DNA from: an uncultured Lachnospiraceae bacterium
GTDB lineage: Bacteria; Bacillota; Clostridia; Lachnospirales; Lachnospiraceae
Reading direction: 5' to 3'
Assembly (NCBI GenBank): GCA_946182825.1
Contig: CAMGZH010000014.1
Location: 1 to 64,000, forward strand
DNA: 64,000 nt
Position numbers and translations under genes: made by a program. A model generated the notes under the pieces. It was not told the DNA's origin. It did not search any database and saw nothing but the letters and a program-made list of their open reading frames with translations. This document shows, piece by piece, positions 1-10,573 of this stretch; within the stretch, counting starts at the first letter, position 1, and every line of letters starts with the position of its first letter.

Positions 1-11
1 TGATATAAAAA

Positions 12-52
12 GGGAGCTGGAAAAAATGATTATCTCATTTTTTCACAGCCCC
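12..52 (-). terminator. Intrinsic terminator downstream of metK
   Basis: Inverted repeat gggagctgg-aaaaaatga/tcatttttt-c-acagcccct followed on the minus strand by TTTTTATAT. Confidence 0.6.
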
Positions 53-102
53 TCTCTGTCTCTTTCAACTCAGTCTAAGTTCTGCTTCGGCTGATCCTGT
101 CA

Positions 103-1284
103 TTAGAGATACTTCTTCAAAACGTCTACCTTATCCAGCGCTTCCCATGGAAGGTTCAAGTCGTTACGACCAAAATGTCCGTAAGCTGCTGTCTCACGGT
201 AGATCGGACGGCGAAGATCTAACATTGCAATAATACCTGCCGGACGAAGATCAAAGTTCTCACGAATGATCTCTACCAGCTTCTCAGAATCAAGCTTTCC
301 TGTACCGAACGTCTCAATATTGATGGATGTCGGCTCAGCTACTCCGATTGCATAGGAAAGCTGAATCTCAGCCTTCTCTGCCAGTCCTGCTGCAACAATG
401 TTCTTGGCTACATAACGCGCTGCATAAGCTGCGGAACGATCCACCTTTGTGCAGTCCTTACCGGAAAAAGCTCCGCCGCCGTGACGTGCCATTCCGCCGT
501 AGGTATCCACAATGATCTTACGTCCGGTAAGACCGGCATCCCCCTGTGGTCCGCCGATAACAAATCGACCGGTAGGATTGATGTAGAACTTTGTCTTATC
601 ATCAATAAGTTCCTTTGGAAGAATCTCATCAAAGACATACTTCTTGATATCCTTATGGATCTGCTCCTGTGTCACAGCCTCATCGTGCTGTGTGGAAAGT
701 ACAACAGCCTCAAGACGCTTTGGCTTGTGATCCTCATCGTACTCGACAGAAACCTGTGTCTTACCATCCGGACGAAGGTAGGAAAGTGTTCCGTCCTTAC
801 GTACATCGGTCAGTCTCTTGGCCAGCTTATGCGCCAGTGAGATCGGATACGGCATATAGTCATCGGTCTCATTGGTTGCATAACCAAACATCATACCCTG
901 ATCTCCGGCACCGGTATCAAGGTCATCCTTCAGCTCACCCTCTCTGGCCTCAAGTGCTTTGTCAACGCCCATTGCGATATCAGCAGACTGCTGGTCAAGA
1001 GCTACCATAACGGCACAGGTATTACCATCAAAGCCGATCTTCGCATCGTTGTAACCGATCTCGTTCACTGTCTTACGAACAATGGATGGAATATCCAGCA
1101 CTGCCTTTGTAGTGATCTCACCTGTTACCAGGATATAACCGGTACATGCAACGGTCTCGCAGGCAACACGGCTCATTGGATCCTGCTCCATGCAGGCATC
1201 CAGGATCGCGTCAGACACAGCATCACAGACCTTGTCCGGATGTCCCTCTGTAACAGACTCTGATGTAAATAATAACTTTTCCAT
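103..1284 (-). CDS. metK: S-adenosylmethionine synthetase
   Basis: [21 protein letters not shown]..., [19 protein letters not shown] motifs; the track ORF runs to 1395 but start at 1284 has an RBS (gggagaaggag) and matches family N-terminus. Confidence 0.97.
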   Translation of the reverse strand: MEKLLFTSESVTEGHPDKVCDAVSDAILDACMEQDPMSRVACETVACTGYILVTGEITTKAVLDIPSIVRKTVNEIGYNDAKIGFDGNTCAVMVALDQQSADIAMGVDKALEAREGELKDDLDTGAGDQGMMFGYATNETDDYMPYPISLAHKLAKRLTDVRKDGTLSYLRPDGKTQVSVEYDEDHKPKRLEAVVLSTQHDEAVTQEQIHKDIKKYVFDEILPKELIDDKTKFYINPTGRFVIGGPQGDAGLTGRKIIVDTYGGMARHGGGAFSGKDCTKVDRSAAYAARYVAKNIVAAGLAEKAEIQLSYAIGVAEPTSINIETFGTGKLDSEKLVEIIRENFDLRPAGIIAMLDLRRPIYRETAAYGHFGRNDLNLPWEALDKVDVLKKYL

Positions 1285-1352
1285 AGTGTCTCCTTCTCCC
1301 TTACGGGTATCCATAATCGTGCCTCTTGAATTGTCGCTAAGGACTCGATCAA

Positions 1353-1382
1353 ATAAAAAAATCCGCAAAAAGCGGATTTGAA
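1353..1382 (-). terminator. Intrinsic terminator of the SAM riboswitch expression platform
   Basis: Minus strand: aaatccgc-ttttt-gcggatttttttattt, between aptamer and metK start. Confidence 0.85.
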
Positions 1383-1395
1383 AATTAATCATCAA

Positions 1396-1501
1396 ATCCC
1401 CTTATTGTTCGATTGCTCGCTCAGGTTGGCACCGTCCTGCCTGTGCAGGGGTTGCCGTGGTTTCACAGATCCTTTGTATCTCCGCCACTCTGAATAAGAG
1501 A
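1396..1501 (-). promoter_or_regulatory. SAM-I (S-box) riboswitch aptamer upstream of metK
   Basis: Minus strand ctcttattcagagtggcggag...ctgtgaaaccacggcaacc...ggtgccaacctgagcgagcaatcgaacaataaggg matches the S-box core; P1 CTCTTATT/AATAAGGG closes. Confidence 0.93.
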
Positions 1502-1691
1502 ACATTGCGTGATATTCAATTCAAGCATGCATACTGCATCTTAGTTATAATATAACGTCACAATATTTCTGTCTAGAGGAAATTTGTATTTTCTATGGAT
1601 TTCATTGCGTACGCCATAAAAATATTTTATACTAAAAACGTACTATTCTGTGCATTTTTGCACAGTTTCTATGAGTTAGGGGAGCAAGAAT

Positions 1692-2924
1692 ATGCAAAAA
1701 ATTCCTTCAAGAAATCTTACCGCAGGCATGGTCCTTGCCGACGACATCACAACCAAGCATGGTCAGGTCGTGGCTAAGAAAGGGACCATATTGACCGATC
1801 CGCTGATTGCCAGATTATCTTTTTACCGGATTGACTTTGCTTTTATTGACGGCAACGGTGAACCGGAAGAGTTACGACCTCTGGTGGCACCTATACCTAC
1901 GGATCTTCATACGGAGTCTGTTACTCCTCTTCCGGACGAACCTTTCATCGAAGCGAAGAGTGTCTCCACTCCCACCCCCAAGCCGGAGGTGAAGCTTACA
2001 CCCAACGATCGTCCAAGACAGTTTGTCACCGACAACAAAACGATCCCTTATTCGCAGAAGATTCGTTCCACCCCGGAATATCAGAAATTCCAGCTGGATT
2101 ATTCACGCAACATCACTCTGATGCGAAGCGTCTTTGAATCGATCGTGAAGAAGGGAGAGACCACCATTGACTTTACCCACATCCTAAGTGAGGTACAGTC
2201 TTTGTTCGCCTCCAAAACGACCTTGGATCTTTTCGAGATCCTTCACACCATGACAGCTCTTGATGATGCCGTATATGTACATTCCCTGAATGTGGCACTG
2301 ATTGCCCGGGGACTTGGCAAATGGATGAAGCTGGACAAGAACAAGCTGGATATTCTGACCCTTGCCGGTTACTTCCATGACATCGGTAAGATCGTTATTC
2401 CACCAGATGTTTTGAACAAGACCGGTAAGCTTACCGATGAGGAATTCCAGTTGATCCGCCAGCATCCTTTAGAAGGTCGTAAGCTTTTGAAATCTATCGA
2501 AGGAATTGACGGACGTATTCTCTCCGCCACGCTTCAGCACCATGAGCGCTTTGACGGTTCCGGCTATCCACGAGGACTTGCCGGTGACGAGATCGACACG
2601 ACAGCAGCTATCGTCGCCGTTGCCGATGTATATGACGCCATGACCGCCACTCGCGCCTACCGTGCACCAAAGTGTGCGTTCCAGGTGATTTCCGATTTTG
2701 AAGACGACGGTCTTCAGAAATACGACCCGAAGGTCATCATGACCTTCATCAAACGCATGGCCGCCGCTTATCAGAATGCCCGTGTCATCCTTAACGACGG
2801 CAGCCGCTGCAAGGTCATTTATCTTAACCCACAGCGCATGAGCAAGCCCATGGTGGAATTTGATGATGGTAAGATCCTGGATCTGTCCACCACCAATGAT
2901 ATTTCTATTACTTCTATCATCTAA
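1692..2924 (+). CDS. HD-GYP domain protein, putative c-di-GMP phosphodiesterase
   Basis: HSLNVALIARGL, FHDIGKIVIP, HHERFDGSGYPRGL motifs; N-terminal MVLADDI... domain. Confidence 0.9.
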   Translation: MQKIPSRNLTAGMVLADDITTKHGQVVAKKGTILTDPLIARLSFYRIDFAFIDGNGEPEELRPLVAPIPTDLHTESVTPLPDEPFIEAKSVSTPTPKPEVKLTPNDRPRQFVTDNKTIPYSQKIRSTPEYQKFQLDYSRNITLMRSVFESIVKKGETTIDFTHILSEVQSLFASKTTLDLFEILHTMTALDDAVYVHSLNVALIARGLGKWMKLDKNKLDILTLAGYFHDIGKIVIPPDVLNKTGKLTDEEFQLIRQHPLEGRKLLKSIEGIDGRILSATLQHHERFDGSGYPRGLAGDEIDTTAAIVAVADVYDAMTATRAYRAPKCAFQVISDFEDDGLQKYDPKVIMTFIKRMAAAYQNARVILNDGSRCKVIYLNPQRMSKPMVEFDDGKILDLSTTNDISITSII

Positions 2925-2936
2925 TACAAATGCAAG

Positions 2937-2985
2937 AAAAACGGGGTCTGTCGCACTAGAATCCAGTGCGACAGACCCCGTTTGA
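2937..2985. terminator. Bidirectional intrinsic terminator between convergent HD-GYP and murA genes
   Basis: Perfect ~19-bp inverted repeat AAACGGGGTCTGTCGCACT/AGTGCGACAGACCCCGTTT. Confidence 0.9.
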
Positions 2986-2992
2986 ACTTCTA

Positions 2993-4288
2993 TTATGACA
3001 CCTTCAGAATAAACTTCTGAAGATCATGATCACTGTCTACCTTCTCAATAGCAGCTCCGATTCCACGAAGCTTCTCTTCAAAGTCTTCATATCCTCTCTG
3101 AATGAAATGGATATCATCCACAGTTGTTACGCCATCTGCTGCAAGTCCGGCAATCACCAGTGCAGCTCCTGCACGAAGATCCGGAGCAGATACCCTTGCT
3201 CCTGTAAAATGCTCTACGCCGGTAATGATCGCAATGTTGCTCTCCACCTTCATATTCGCACCCATGCGGGCAAGCTCATCCACATACTTAAAACGATTCT
3301 CAAAGATGGACTCGGTCACTGTTGAAGTTCCGGAAGCAAGTGCTAACACAACCGCCATCTGAGGCTGCATATCCGTCGGGAAGCCCGGGTACGGAAGGGT
3401 TGTGACCTGTGTCGGTGAAAGCTCGATATCCTTGGCACAGACACGAACCGCATCATCATACTCGATGATCTCACAGCCAGCCTCAAGAAGCTTTGCTGTG
3501 GTAGCCTCAAGATGCTTCGGGATCACATTCTTCACCAGAACATCACCATGTGTCGCAGCTGCAGCACACATAAAGGTACCTGCCTCGATCTGATCCGGAA
3601 TAACAGAGTACACGGTTCCATGAAGCTTCTCCACACCCTGAACGCGGATCACATCGGTTCCTGCACCACGGATGTTTGCACCCATGCTGTTCAGGAAGTT
3701 CGCCACATCAACCACATGAGGCTCCTTCGCCGCATTCTCGATGGTGGTCTTACCCTCAGCCAAAGCTGCAGCCATCAAAATGTTAATGGTCGCACCCACA
3801 GAGACCTTATCCAGATAGATATGGGTTCCCACCAGACTCTGAGCCTGGGCAGAAATCAGACCATATCCAATATCCACGCTGGCTCCCAATGCCTTGAAGC
3901 CCTTGATATGAAGGTCGATCGGACGACTTCCGATGGCACATCCACCCGGAAGGGCAACCTCTGCCTTCTTATACTTACCGAGAAGCGCACCTAGCAGATA
4001 GTAGGAAGCACGGATCTTCTTAATGTACTCATAATCAACCGAAAGAGCTGAAATAGATGAGCCATTGATCTTAACGGTATGCTTGTCCAGATACTCAACC
4101 TTGCCGCCGATCTCCTCGATTGCAGTGAGCATAACCTTGACATCCCGAACATCCGGAAGATTCTCAATGGTTACGGTATCGTCTGTCATGATTGCTGCTG
4201 CCAAAAGAGCAAGAGCCGCATTCTTCGCCCCGGAAATATTAACGGTTCCGGTTAACGGTGTGCCGCCCTTCATTACATATTGTTCCAT
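2993..4288 (-). CDS. murA: UDP-N-acetylglucosamine 1-carboxyvinyltransferase
   Basis: MEQYVMKGGTPLTGTVNISGAKNAALALLAAAI...; DLRAGAALVIAGL; likely start at 4288. Confidence 0.95.
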   Translation of the reverse strand: MEQYVMKGGTPLTGTVNISGAKNAALALLAAAIMTDDTVTIENLPDVRDVKVMLTAIEEIGGKVEYLDKHTVKINGSSISALSVDYEYIKKIRASYYLLGALLGKYKKAEVALPGGCAIGSRPIDLHIKGFKALGASVDIGYGLISAQAQSLVGTHIYLDKVSVGATINILMAAALAEGKTTIENAAKEPHVVDVANFLNSMGANIRGAGTDVIRVQGVEKLHGTVYSVIPDQIEAGTFMCAAAATHGDVLVKNVIPKHLEATTAKLLEAGCEIIEYDDAVRVCAKDIELSPTQVTTLPYPGFPTDMQPQMAVVLALASGTSTVTESIFENRFKYVDELARMGANMKVESNIAIITGVEHFTGARVSAPDLRAGAALVIAGLAADGVTTVDDIHFIQRGYEDFEEKLRGIGAAIEKVDSDHDLQKFILKVS

Positions 4289-4462
4289 TATTCTATCCCT
4301 CAATCATATTCTGAAACAGCCGAAGGTACATCGGCTGTCTGCTTATCATTCTTATTATTTATCAGGTTATTTCAATTTGAACAAAAATATCCTTATATAA
4401 TTCTATATAGGTTTTTCGTTTTGTCAACCCAAAATACCACCAAATTGTTGATATGCGGCAGT

Positions 4463-6220
4463 TTACGACTGGGATGAGACGAACTGACTGCGGTAAAGTT
4501 TCGCATAATATCCGTCTTTTTTCAAAAGCTGCTGATGGGTCCCCTGTTCCAACACCCGACCATTCTCCATATACAGGATCAGATCTGCGTCCCGGATGGT
4601 CTGAAGTCTGTGGGCAACAATAAAGGTGGTCCTTCCTTCCATCATCTTATGAAAAGCGTCCTGAATCCGGATCTCCGTTCTCGTATCAATGGAAGAGGTC
4701 GCCTCATCCAGGATCAGCATATCCGGCAGAGCCAGCATCAGCCTTGCAATACAAAGCAGCTGCTTTTGTCCCTGGGACAGGCTTCCGCCCTCCGGTGCAA
4801 GGAAGGTATCATATCCCTTCGGCAGCCTCCGGATAAAACTGTGGGCGTGGGCCGCCTTTGCCGCCGCGATCATTTCCTCCTCTGTCGCATCCGGTTTGCC
4901 AAGAAGAAGATTTTCCCGGATCGTTCCGCTAAACAGGAACGTCTCCTGTAGCACCATACCGTAATGACTACGAAGGGAAGCACGGTCTAAGGTGCGAATA
5001 TCGGTGTTGTCCACTGTAACCGCACCCTTTTGCACATCATAAAACCGCATGAGAAGATTGATGATAGTGCTCTTTCCCGCTCCCGTAGGACCAACGATTG
5101 CAACGGTCTCGCCCGGTTCCGCTGTAAAAGACAGACCACGGATCAGCTCCACATTGGGATCATAGGAAAAATCCACCTGCTTCATTTCTACTCTGCCCCG
5201 GATGGACTCCGGCAGCATCTCGCTTCCATTCTCCACCGGCTTAGCGTCGATAATGGCAAACAACCGCTCCGCGCAGGCCATGGCATTCTGCATTTCCGTC
5301 ACCACACCTGTAATCTCGTTAAAGGGTCTGGCATACTCTCTGGCATAGCCCAAAAAGCTGGACAGCTCTCCCACTGTGATCCTTCCTGCAATGGCTACCA
5401 GCGAACCCGCCACGCCAACTGCCGCATAGATCAGCGCATTAACAAAACGCGTGGAGGGATTGGTCAGGGAGGAATAGAACGTGGCCTTCATTGCCGACTC
5501 CGTCAATGCCTGATTTTTTTCGAGGAATTCTTCCTTTGTCTTCTCCCGGTGTCCCAGTTGGTTCACAAGATCCGACAGGGTGATCCTCTCCTGCAGAAAC
5601 TCCGTCAGCTCTCCCCTGTCCTTGGACTGAGCGGAAAACATCCGATAGCTTCGCCCCGCAATAAACTTTGCAATCTTCAGAGAAAGAGGCGTTAGCACAA
5701 TAACCACAAGGGCAATGCCCACCCGGATCCGAAGCATGAAACCGATGGTTCCGACGATGGTCATAATTCCCGTGAACAACTGGGTAAAGCCTAACAGAAG
5801 TCCATCGGAAAAACTGTCTGCATCGGTAACGATCCGGCTGACAATATCGCCGTGGCTCTCCCGGTCCATCACAGCCACCGGCTGAACCAGAAGCTTTTCA
5901 AAAGCCTGCTGCCGCAGATTTCTCGTTACAGAATAGGTGATGAAATTGTTGATCCTGTTCATAACAAGCTGGAAGAAAAAAGTTCCTGCCGCTACCACGG
6001 CGATCTGTTTTAACACAAGGATCAGTCCCGGGAAATCCACCTTTCCTTTCCCCACCATGTGATCAATGGCTCTACCGGAAAGGATCGGAATCAAAAGGGT
6101 GGTCACCACTGTTCCCAAGGCACAAAAAAGAGACAGTAACATGTAGAAACTGTAAGGCCTCAACAGAGCTGCCACTTTTCGTGTGGTCTCTTTTTTCTTA
6201 TCTGACGTTTTATGACGCAT
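4463..6220 (-). CDS. ABC transporter ATP-binding/permease protein (multidrug exporter-like)
   Basis: GPTGAGKSTIINLLMRFYD, SQGQKQLLCIARLML, ILDEATSSID; N-terminal TM domain; start trimmed to MRHKTSDK at 6220. Confidence 0.92.
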   Translation of the reverse strand: MRHKTSDKKKETTRKVAALLRPYSFYMLLSLFCALGTVVTTLLIPILSGRAIDHMVGKGKVDFPGLILVLKQIAVVAAGTFFFQLVMNRINNFITYSVTRNLRQQAFEKLLVQPVAVMDRESHGDIVSRIVTDADSFSDGLLLGFTQLFTGIMTIVGTIGFMLRIRVGIALVVIVLTPLSLKIAKFIAGRSYRMFSAQSKDRGELTEFLQERITLSDLVNQLGHREKTKEEFLEKNQALTESAMKATFYSSLTNPSTRFVNALIYAAVGVAGSLVAIAGRITVGELSSFLGYAREYARPFNEITGVVTEMQNAMACAERLFAIIDAKPVENGSEMLPESIRGRVEMKQVDFSYDPNVELIRGLSFTAEPGETVAIVGPTGAGKSTIINLLMRFYDVQKGAVTVDNTDIRTLDRASLRSHYGMVLQETFLFSGTIRENLLLGKPDATEEEMIAAAKAAHAHSFIRRLPKGYDTFLAPEGGSLSQGQKQLLCIARLMLALPDMLILDEATSSIDTRTEIRIQDAFHKMMEGRTTFIVAHRLQTIRDADLILYMENGRVLEQGTHQQLLKKDGYYAKLYRSQFVSSQS

Positions 6221-7943
6221 CCACGGCCTCCTTTCCAAACTGTGTGCTGTAGATCTCACGATAAATATCACAGGTTTCCAACAGCTCCCGGCTGCTTCCG
6301 AAGCCTGCCATGGTTCCATCCTCAAGGACAAGGATCCGATCCGCCTCCATAACGGAGGAAGCCCGCTGGGAGATCAGCACAATCGTCGGCTTCCACGGAA
6401 GATTCGTAAGGGTCTGCCGCAGTTTTTTCTCTGTCAGCATATCCAGCGCCGACGCACTGTCATCCAGGATCAGAAGCCGCGGCTTTTTGATCAGCGCCCT
6501 TGCAATGGTCAGTCGCTGTTTCTGACCGCCGGAATAATTGGATGCGTTCTTTAATACGACCTCATCCAGCTGATGCTCTTTTTTCTCAACGATCTCCCTT
6601 GCCTGCGCCCATTCCAGCGCCTGCCACATCTCTTCTTCTGTTGCCGAAGGATTGGCGCTCAACAGATTATAGCGGATCGTTCCCGCCAGAAGATTGGCTT
6701 TCTGAGGCACATGCCCCACAAGCTCCACCATCTCCTCATCGGTATAGCTTTCCACATCTCTTCCCCAGAGCAGAAGTTCTCCCCCTGTCCTGTCATAGGC
6801 GTGACGTAACAACCGGACCAGAGAACTTTTACCACTTCCGGTTCCACCGATAATGCCAAGCATCTGACCTTCCTCCAGCGTAAAGCTGATATCCGTAAGA
6901 GCCGTATCTCTTCCATCCCTGTAGGAAAAGGAAAGTCCCTTTGCAAGGATCGCCACCCCTGCGTCGCCCTTGCGACCGGCTTCTCTGTAGCTGCGTTCAT
7001 CCCCTGAAATCTTCAGGATATCCTCAAGCCGCCCTGCCGATGCCATGGCTCTTGTCAAAAGAAGGATCAGATTTGCCAGTTTGATCAGTTCCACTAGGAT
7101 CTGGGACATATAGTTTACAAGCGCCACTGCTTCTCCCTGACTCAGGCTTCCGGTATTCACCGCATCTCCCGAGATCCACAGTACACCAGCGATTCCCAGA
7201 TTGATCAGCGCGTAGGTCACCGGATTGAGAAGCGCCTGGATCTTACCTGCACCAAGCTGACGCTCCATCAGCTCATTGGTATCCTCGGCAAAACCTTCTT
7301 TCTGACGCTCTTCCACCCGGAAGGCACGGATCACTCTTACACCCTCAAGGTTTTCCGACACCCGCAGCAGCACCTTCTCCAGCTGGGTCTGAATCTGCCG
7401 AAACCTGGGGAGCGTCACCTTCATGACCAGGTATACCACCAGGCCCAGGAGTGGGATCACCACGCAAAAGACCAGTGCTGCTGAGAAGTCCACCAAAGCC
7501 GCCATAAGCATTGCTCCGAAGACGATAAAGGGTGAACGAAGGAAAAGGCGAAGGAACATATTCATGCCGTTCTGCACCTGATTCACATCATTGGTGATCC
7601 TTGTTACCAGCGTAGCGGTTCCCTGCTCCTCCAGTCTTCCCCGTGAAAACGTTCCGATATGGAAAAACACATCTTCCCGGATCTTTCCGGCGGCATAGAT
7701 CGCAGCCTTCGCTGAAAAATACTGCGCTGTGATCGCCACCACCAGGCCCACCACCGCCAAAAGGATCAGGATGCCGCACATCCCGGCGATATAAGGACGA
7801 TTCTGCTGCGCAATTCCCACATCAATAATCTTGGCCATTACAAGGGGCACAAACAATTCAAAGATCGCCTCCAGCATTTTAAAAAGAGGTGCCAGTATTG
7901 CTTCTTTTTTATAATCCCCCAGATATTTTGCTGCAAACTTCAT
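6210..7943 (-). CDS. ABC transporter ATP-binding/permease protein, partner half-transporter
   Basis: GGTGSGKSSLVRLLRHAYD, YSGGQKQRLTIARALI, LILDDSASALD; overlaps downstream half-transporter. Confidence 0.92.
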   Translation of the reverse strand: MKFAAKYLGDYKKEAILAPLFKMLEAIFELFVPLVMAKIIDVGIAQQNRPYIAGMCGILILLAVVGLVVAITAQYFSAKAAIYAAGKIREDVFFHIGTFSRGRLEEQGTATLVTRITNDVNQVQNGMNMFLRLFLRSPFIVFGAMLMAALVDFSAALVFCVVIPLLGLVVYLVMKVTLPRFRQIQTQLEKVLLRVSENLEGVRVIRAFRVEERQKEGFAEDTNELMERQLGAGKIQALLNPVTYALINLGIAGVLWISGDAVNTGSLSQGEAVALVNYMSQILVELIKLANLILLLTRAMASAGRLEDILKISGDERSYREAGRKGDAGVAILAKGLSFSYRDGRDTALTDISFTLEEGQMLGIIGGTGSGKSSLVRLLRHAYDRTGGELLLWGRDVESYTDEEMVELVGHVPQKANLLAGTIRYNLLSANPSATEEEMWQALEWAQAREIVEKKEHQLDEVVLKNASNYSGGQKQRLTIARALIKKPRLLILDDSASALDMLTEKKLRQTLTNLPWKPTIVLISQRASSVMEADRILVLEDGTMAGFGSSRELLETCDIYREIYSTQFGKEAVDAS

Positions 7944-7987
7944 AATCAGTTTCTCTTTCTATGATTCTATTCTTTTGCTAAGACAGC

Positions 7988-8020
7988 AAAAAGGCCGGCA
8001 GATGCTTCTACCGACCCCTT
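7988..8020 (-). terminator. Intrinsic terminator after PrsA-like gene
   Basis: Minus strand aaggggtcggtagaagcatctgccggccttttt. Confidence 0.75.
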
Positions 8021-8033
8021 AAAAACAAATGTA

Positions 8034-9080
8034 TTATTTATTGTCGTTTTTTGCGCTTTCCTTTGCTGCAAAACGGTCTTCAAAGTTTACCTGCTTCCAG
8101 AGCTTCTTATCAACCTTCCAGGAGAATCCCTTCTTCCAACCGTCGACAACCTTCGTATAGGCCTCTTCCTGTTTCTGTTCCTTCAGCTCCTTTTCCTTAT
8201 CTTTGGTAGCCTTTTTATCATAAACAGCGTCCATTCGAACAACGTAGTATCCGTCATCCTTGACCTCGATGACCTTGGAGATCTGTCCATCGGAAAGGTC
8301 CTGCGCCGCCTTTACAACGTCTGCCGGAAGTGTCTGTGACTCAGAGGCATCTGCAGAAGAAGTAAAGCTTGCTGTCTGCACCTCACCCTTCTCCTCTTTT
8401 ACCGCCTTCTTGAAGTCGGAAGCAGCAGCCACATTCTCAGCTGACTTCTTCAGCGCCTTCTTCTCATTGTCAGTCAAAGCAGTCTGCTGACCTGTGGAAG
8501 TATCTGACTTCGCTGCCGTTGAGAACTTCACGTAGGATACTGTGGACTGTGCAGACTCTTCCTCTGTCACTTCCACCTTAGCGGCACTCTTGATCTTATT
8601 CTTGACCCGCGTCATATAGGTCTCGTACTCCAGCATGGTCTTCAGATACTCTTCCGTAGCACCCATCTGCCGGATGGCCTGCTTATTGTTATCAGAGAGG
8701 AACTTCTTCGCAGCCTTCTCGATCTTCTTCCAATCGGCGTCAGAAAGCTCCACCTTATATTCACCGGCATGCTTCTTGCAAAGATACTGCTCTTCCATGG
8801 ATTCCAGCACCTGTTCCTTGGTCTTGTCCTCATAGGTCTTGCCACTGCTGTCCTTCTGCGTCCAGTAGTCACTGCTGGTTCCGTAGTAGCTTGCAAGCAT
8901 CAGGTCATACATCGCCTGATTATAGTGTGCCACAAAATTACCATATCCGTAAGAAATGGAATCCTTACCATTATCGATACTGATCAGCTGATCCGTTGCC
9001 TTTGCAGAACAACCTGAAAGTAAAAGAGACCCTGTCAGACATAAGGACAGGCCCATTGCTGCAGCCTTCATTTTCTTCAT
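8034..9080 (-). CDS. Peptidyl-prolyl isomerase/foldase lipoprotein, PrsA/SurA-like
   Basis: Lipobox LLLSGCS; central rotamase-like KFSTAAKS...; charged helical region. Confidence 0.7.
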   Translation of the reverse strand: MKKMKAAAMGLSLCLTGSLLLSGCSAKATDQLISIDNGKDSISYGYGNFVAHYNQAMYDLMLASYYGTSSDYWTQKDSSGKTYEDKTKEQVLESMEEQYLCKKHAGEYKVELSDADWKKIEKAAKKFLSDNNKQAIRQMGATEEYLKTMLEYETYMTRVKNKIKSAAKVEVTEEESAQSTVSYVKFSTAAKSDTSTGQQTALTDNEKKALKKSAENVAAASDFKKAVKEEKGEVQTASFTSSADASESQTLPADVVKAAQDLSDGQISKVIEVKDDGYYVVRMDAVYDKKATKDKEKELKEQKQEEAYTKVVDGWKKGFSWKVDKKLWKQVNFEDRFAAKESAKNDNK

Positions 9081-9202
9081 TGCGTATTGCCTCCTGTATG
9101 TTAATTTATTTACGAAACGGCACCCCGTGCCAAATACGCACTACTCTGCCATTATATCCATTTTAAAAAATATGGGCAAGCCTATATCCACGATTATGCG
9201 CA

Positions 9203-9231
9203 TAAAAAAGCGGCTCCCGGGAGCCGCCTTT
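9203..9231 (-). terminator. Intrinsic terminator after flagellar genes
   Basis: Minus strand ggcggctcccgggagccgcttttttatg. Confidence 0.88.
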
Positions 9232-9237
9232 CCTTAT

Positions 9238-9684
9238 TTATGTACGATTGGAATCTTCCGCTTTGTCTACCGGCGGAAGAGCCGTTGTATCACTGTCATC
9301 CTTGATGCCGTAAGTAAGCTTCATATGGTCTACCAGAGAATCCGTAAAGCTTCCGCCAAACTTCTCCACCAGTTCCTCTGCCATGCTGGAGATGGTGCTG
9401 TCCATGTAATAGTCACTCATCTGGCTGGCCGCCATATCCTGGTTCTCTTTGTCCGGATTCATTCCGTCCAAAGACTTCTTCATCTCCTTGAGGATCTGCT
9501 CCACAAAGTAGGTCTCAAAGGATTTTGTCGCTTCCACCAGTTCCTTCTCCGTGGAATGAGAACCAAGGGAAGATGCTGTATTGGACAATTTCTCGGCAGC
9601 TGCAGCCGACTGCTCGGCGGAGTTCTTCGTCCCCAATGTATTCAGCATGCCGGCAGAATACGGATCAATTGAGATTCCCATCAT
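9238..9684 (-). CDS. Rod-binding (FlgJ N-terminal-like) protein without a muramidase domain
   Basis: SFETYFVEQILKEMKKSL...MAASQMSDYYMDSTISSMAEELVEKFGGS; adjacent to flagellar rod genes. Confidence 0.8.
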   Translation of the reverse strand: MMGISIDPYSAGMLNTLGTKNSAEQSAAAAEKLSNTASSLGSHSTEKELVEATKSFETYFVEQILKEMKKSLDGMNPDKENQDMAASQMSDYYMDSTISSMAEELVEKFGGSFTDSLVDHMKLTYGIKDDSDTTALPPVDKAEDSNRT

Positions 9685-9694
9685 AGCCTCCTAA

Positions 9695-10516
9695 TTATCT
9701 TCTCAGACCATTTGCTGTCTCAAGCATACTGTCTGATGTGGTGATCGCCTTGGAGTTAAGCTCGTAAGCTCGCTGGCTGACGATCAGGTTCACCATCTCG
9801 TCTGCGATATTAACATTCGAACCCTCGATATAGCCCTGCTTGATCGAGCTCTTCGTGATGTTCAGATTGGTCGTGGCTTCATTAACGGCTGCTCCGGATG
9901 CTGCTGTGGCACCATAGAGGTTACCGCCCTTCTCCTCCAGTCCGTTAGGATTGGAGAACTGGAAAAGTCCAACCGTCTGTCCTGTCGCAGAATAGGTTCC
10001 ATCCGCATTACGATAAGAGATGGATCCGTCATCACCAAACACCACGGACTCAGAGCCAACACCATTCGGCAGGGTAATACGCTGTCCCTTGGAATCCAGC
10101 ACACGGTTACCGCTGTTATTGGTCAAAATTCTCTTACCGTCAGAATCCAGAGACCAGTTAAAATCTCCATCCCTTGTGTAATAAACCTCACCGTCTACAC
10201 CCTCTACAGAATAGAAACCGCTTCCCGCAATAAAACATGCACTTGGGTTATTACTTGCCTGCTGGATACCGGTTGCAAAGTTAGTCTTCGTTGCCGCAAC
10301 CCTTGTTCCAAGTCCCACCTGTGCCTGTGTCGGCTTTGTCTCGCCATTGGCTGAGGTTGTCTTCGCCTGCAGGGTCTGGTAAAGCAGAGACTTGAATTCT
10401 GTATTCTTGCTCTTATATCCAACAGTATTAACGTTTGCAATATTATTCGAGATCGTATCAACGGCTGTCTGCTGACTCTTCATTCCTGTCGCAGCAGTCC
10501 ACAAAGATCGCATCAT
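9695..10516 (-). CDS. flgG: Flagellar basal-body rod protein FlgG/FlhP-type
   Basis: MRSLWTAATGMKSQQTAVDTISNNIANVNTVGYKSKNTEF; C-terminal EGSNVNIADEMVNLIVSQRAYELNSKAI. Confidence 0.9.
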   Translation of the reverse strand: MMRSLWTAATGMKSQQTAVDTISNNIANVNTVGYKSKNTEFKSLLYQTLQAKTTSANGETKPTQAQVGLGTRVAATKTNFATGIQQASNNPSACFIAGSGFYSVEGVDGEVYYTRDGDFNWSLDSDGKRILTNNSGNRVLDSKGQRITLPNGVGSESVVFGDDGSISYRNADGTYSATGQTVGLFQFSNPNGLEEKGGNLYGATAASGAAVNEATTNLNITKSSIKQGYIEGSNVNIADEMVNLIVSQRAYELNSKAITTSDSMLETANGLRR

Positions 10517-10573
10517 AAGATTATCTCCTTACTTCGTTAAGACCAACCGACCGGTTCCATACCGACGGTTATG

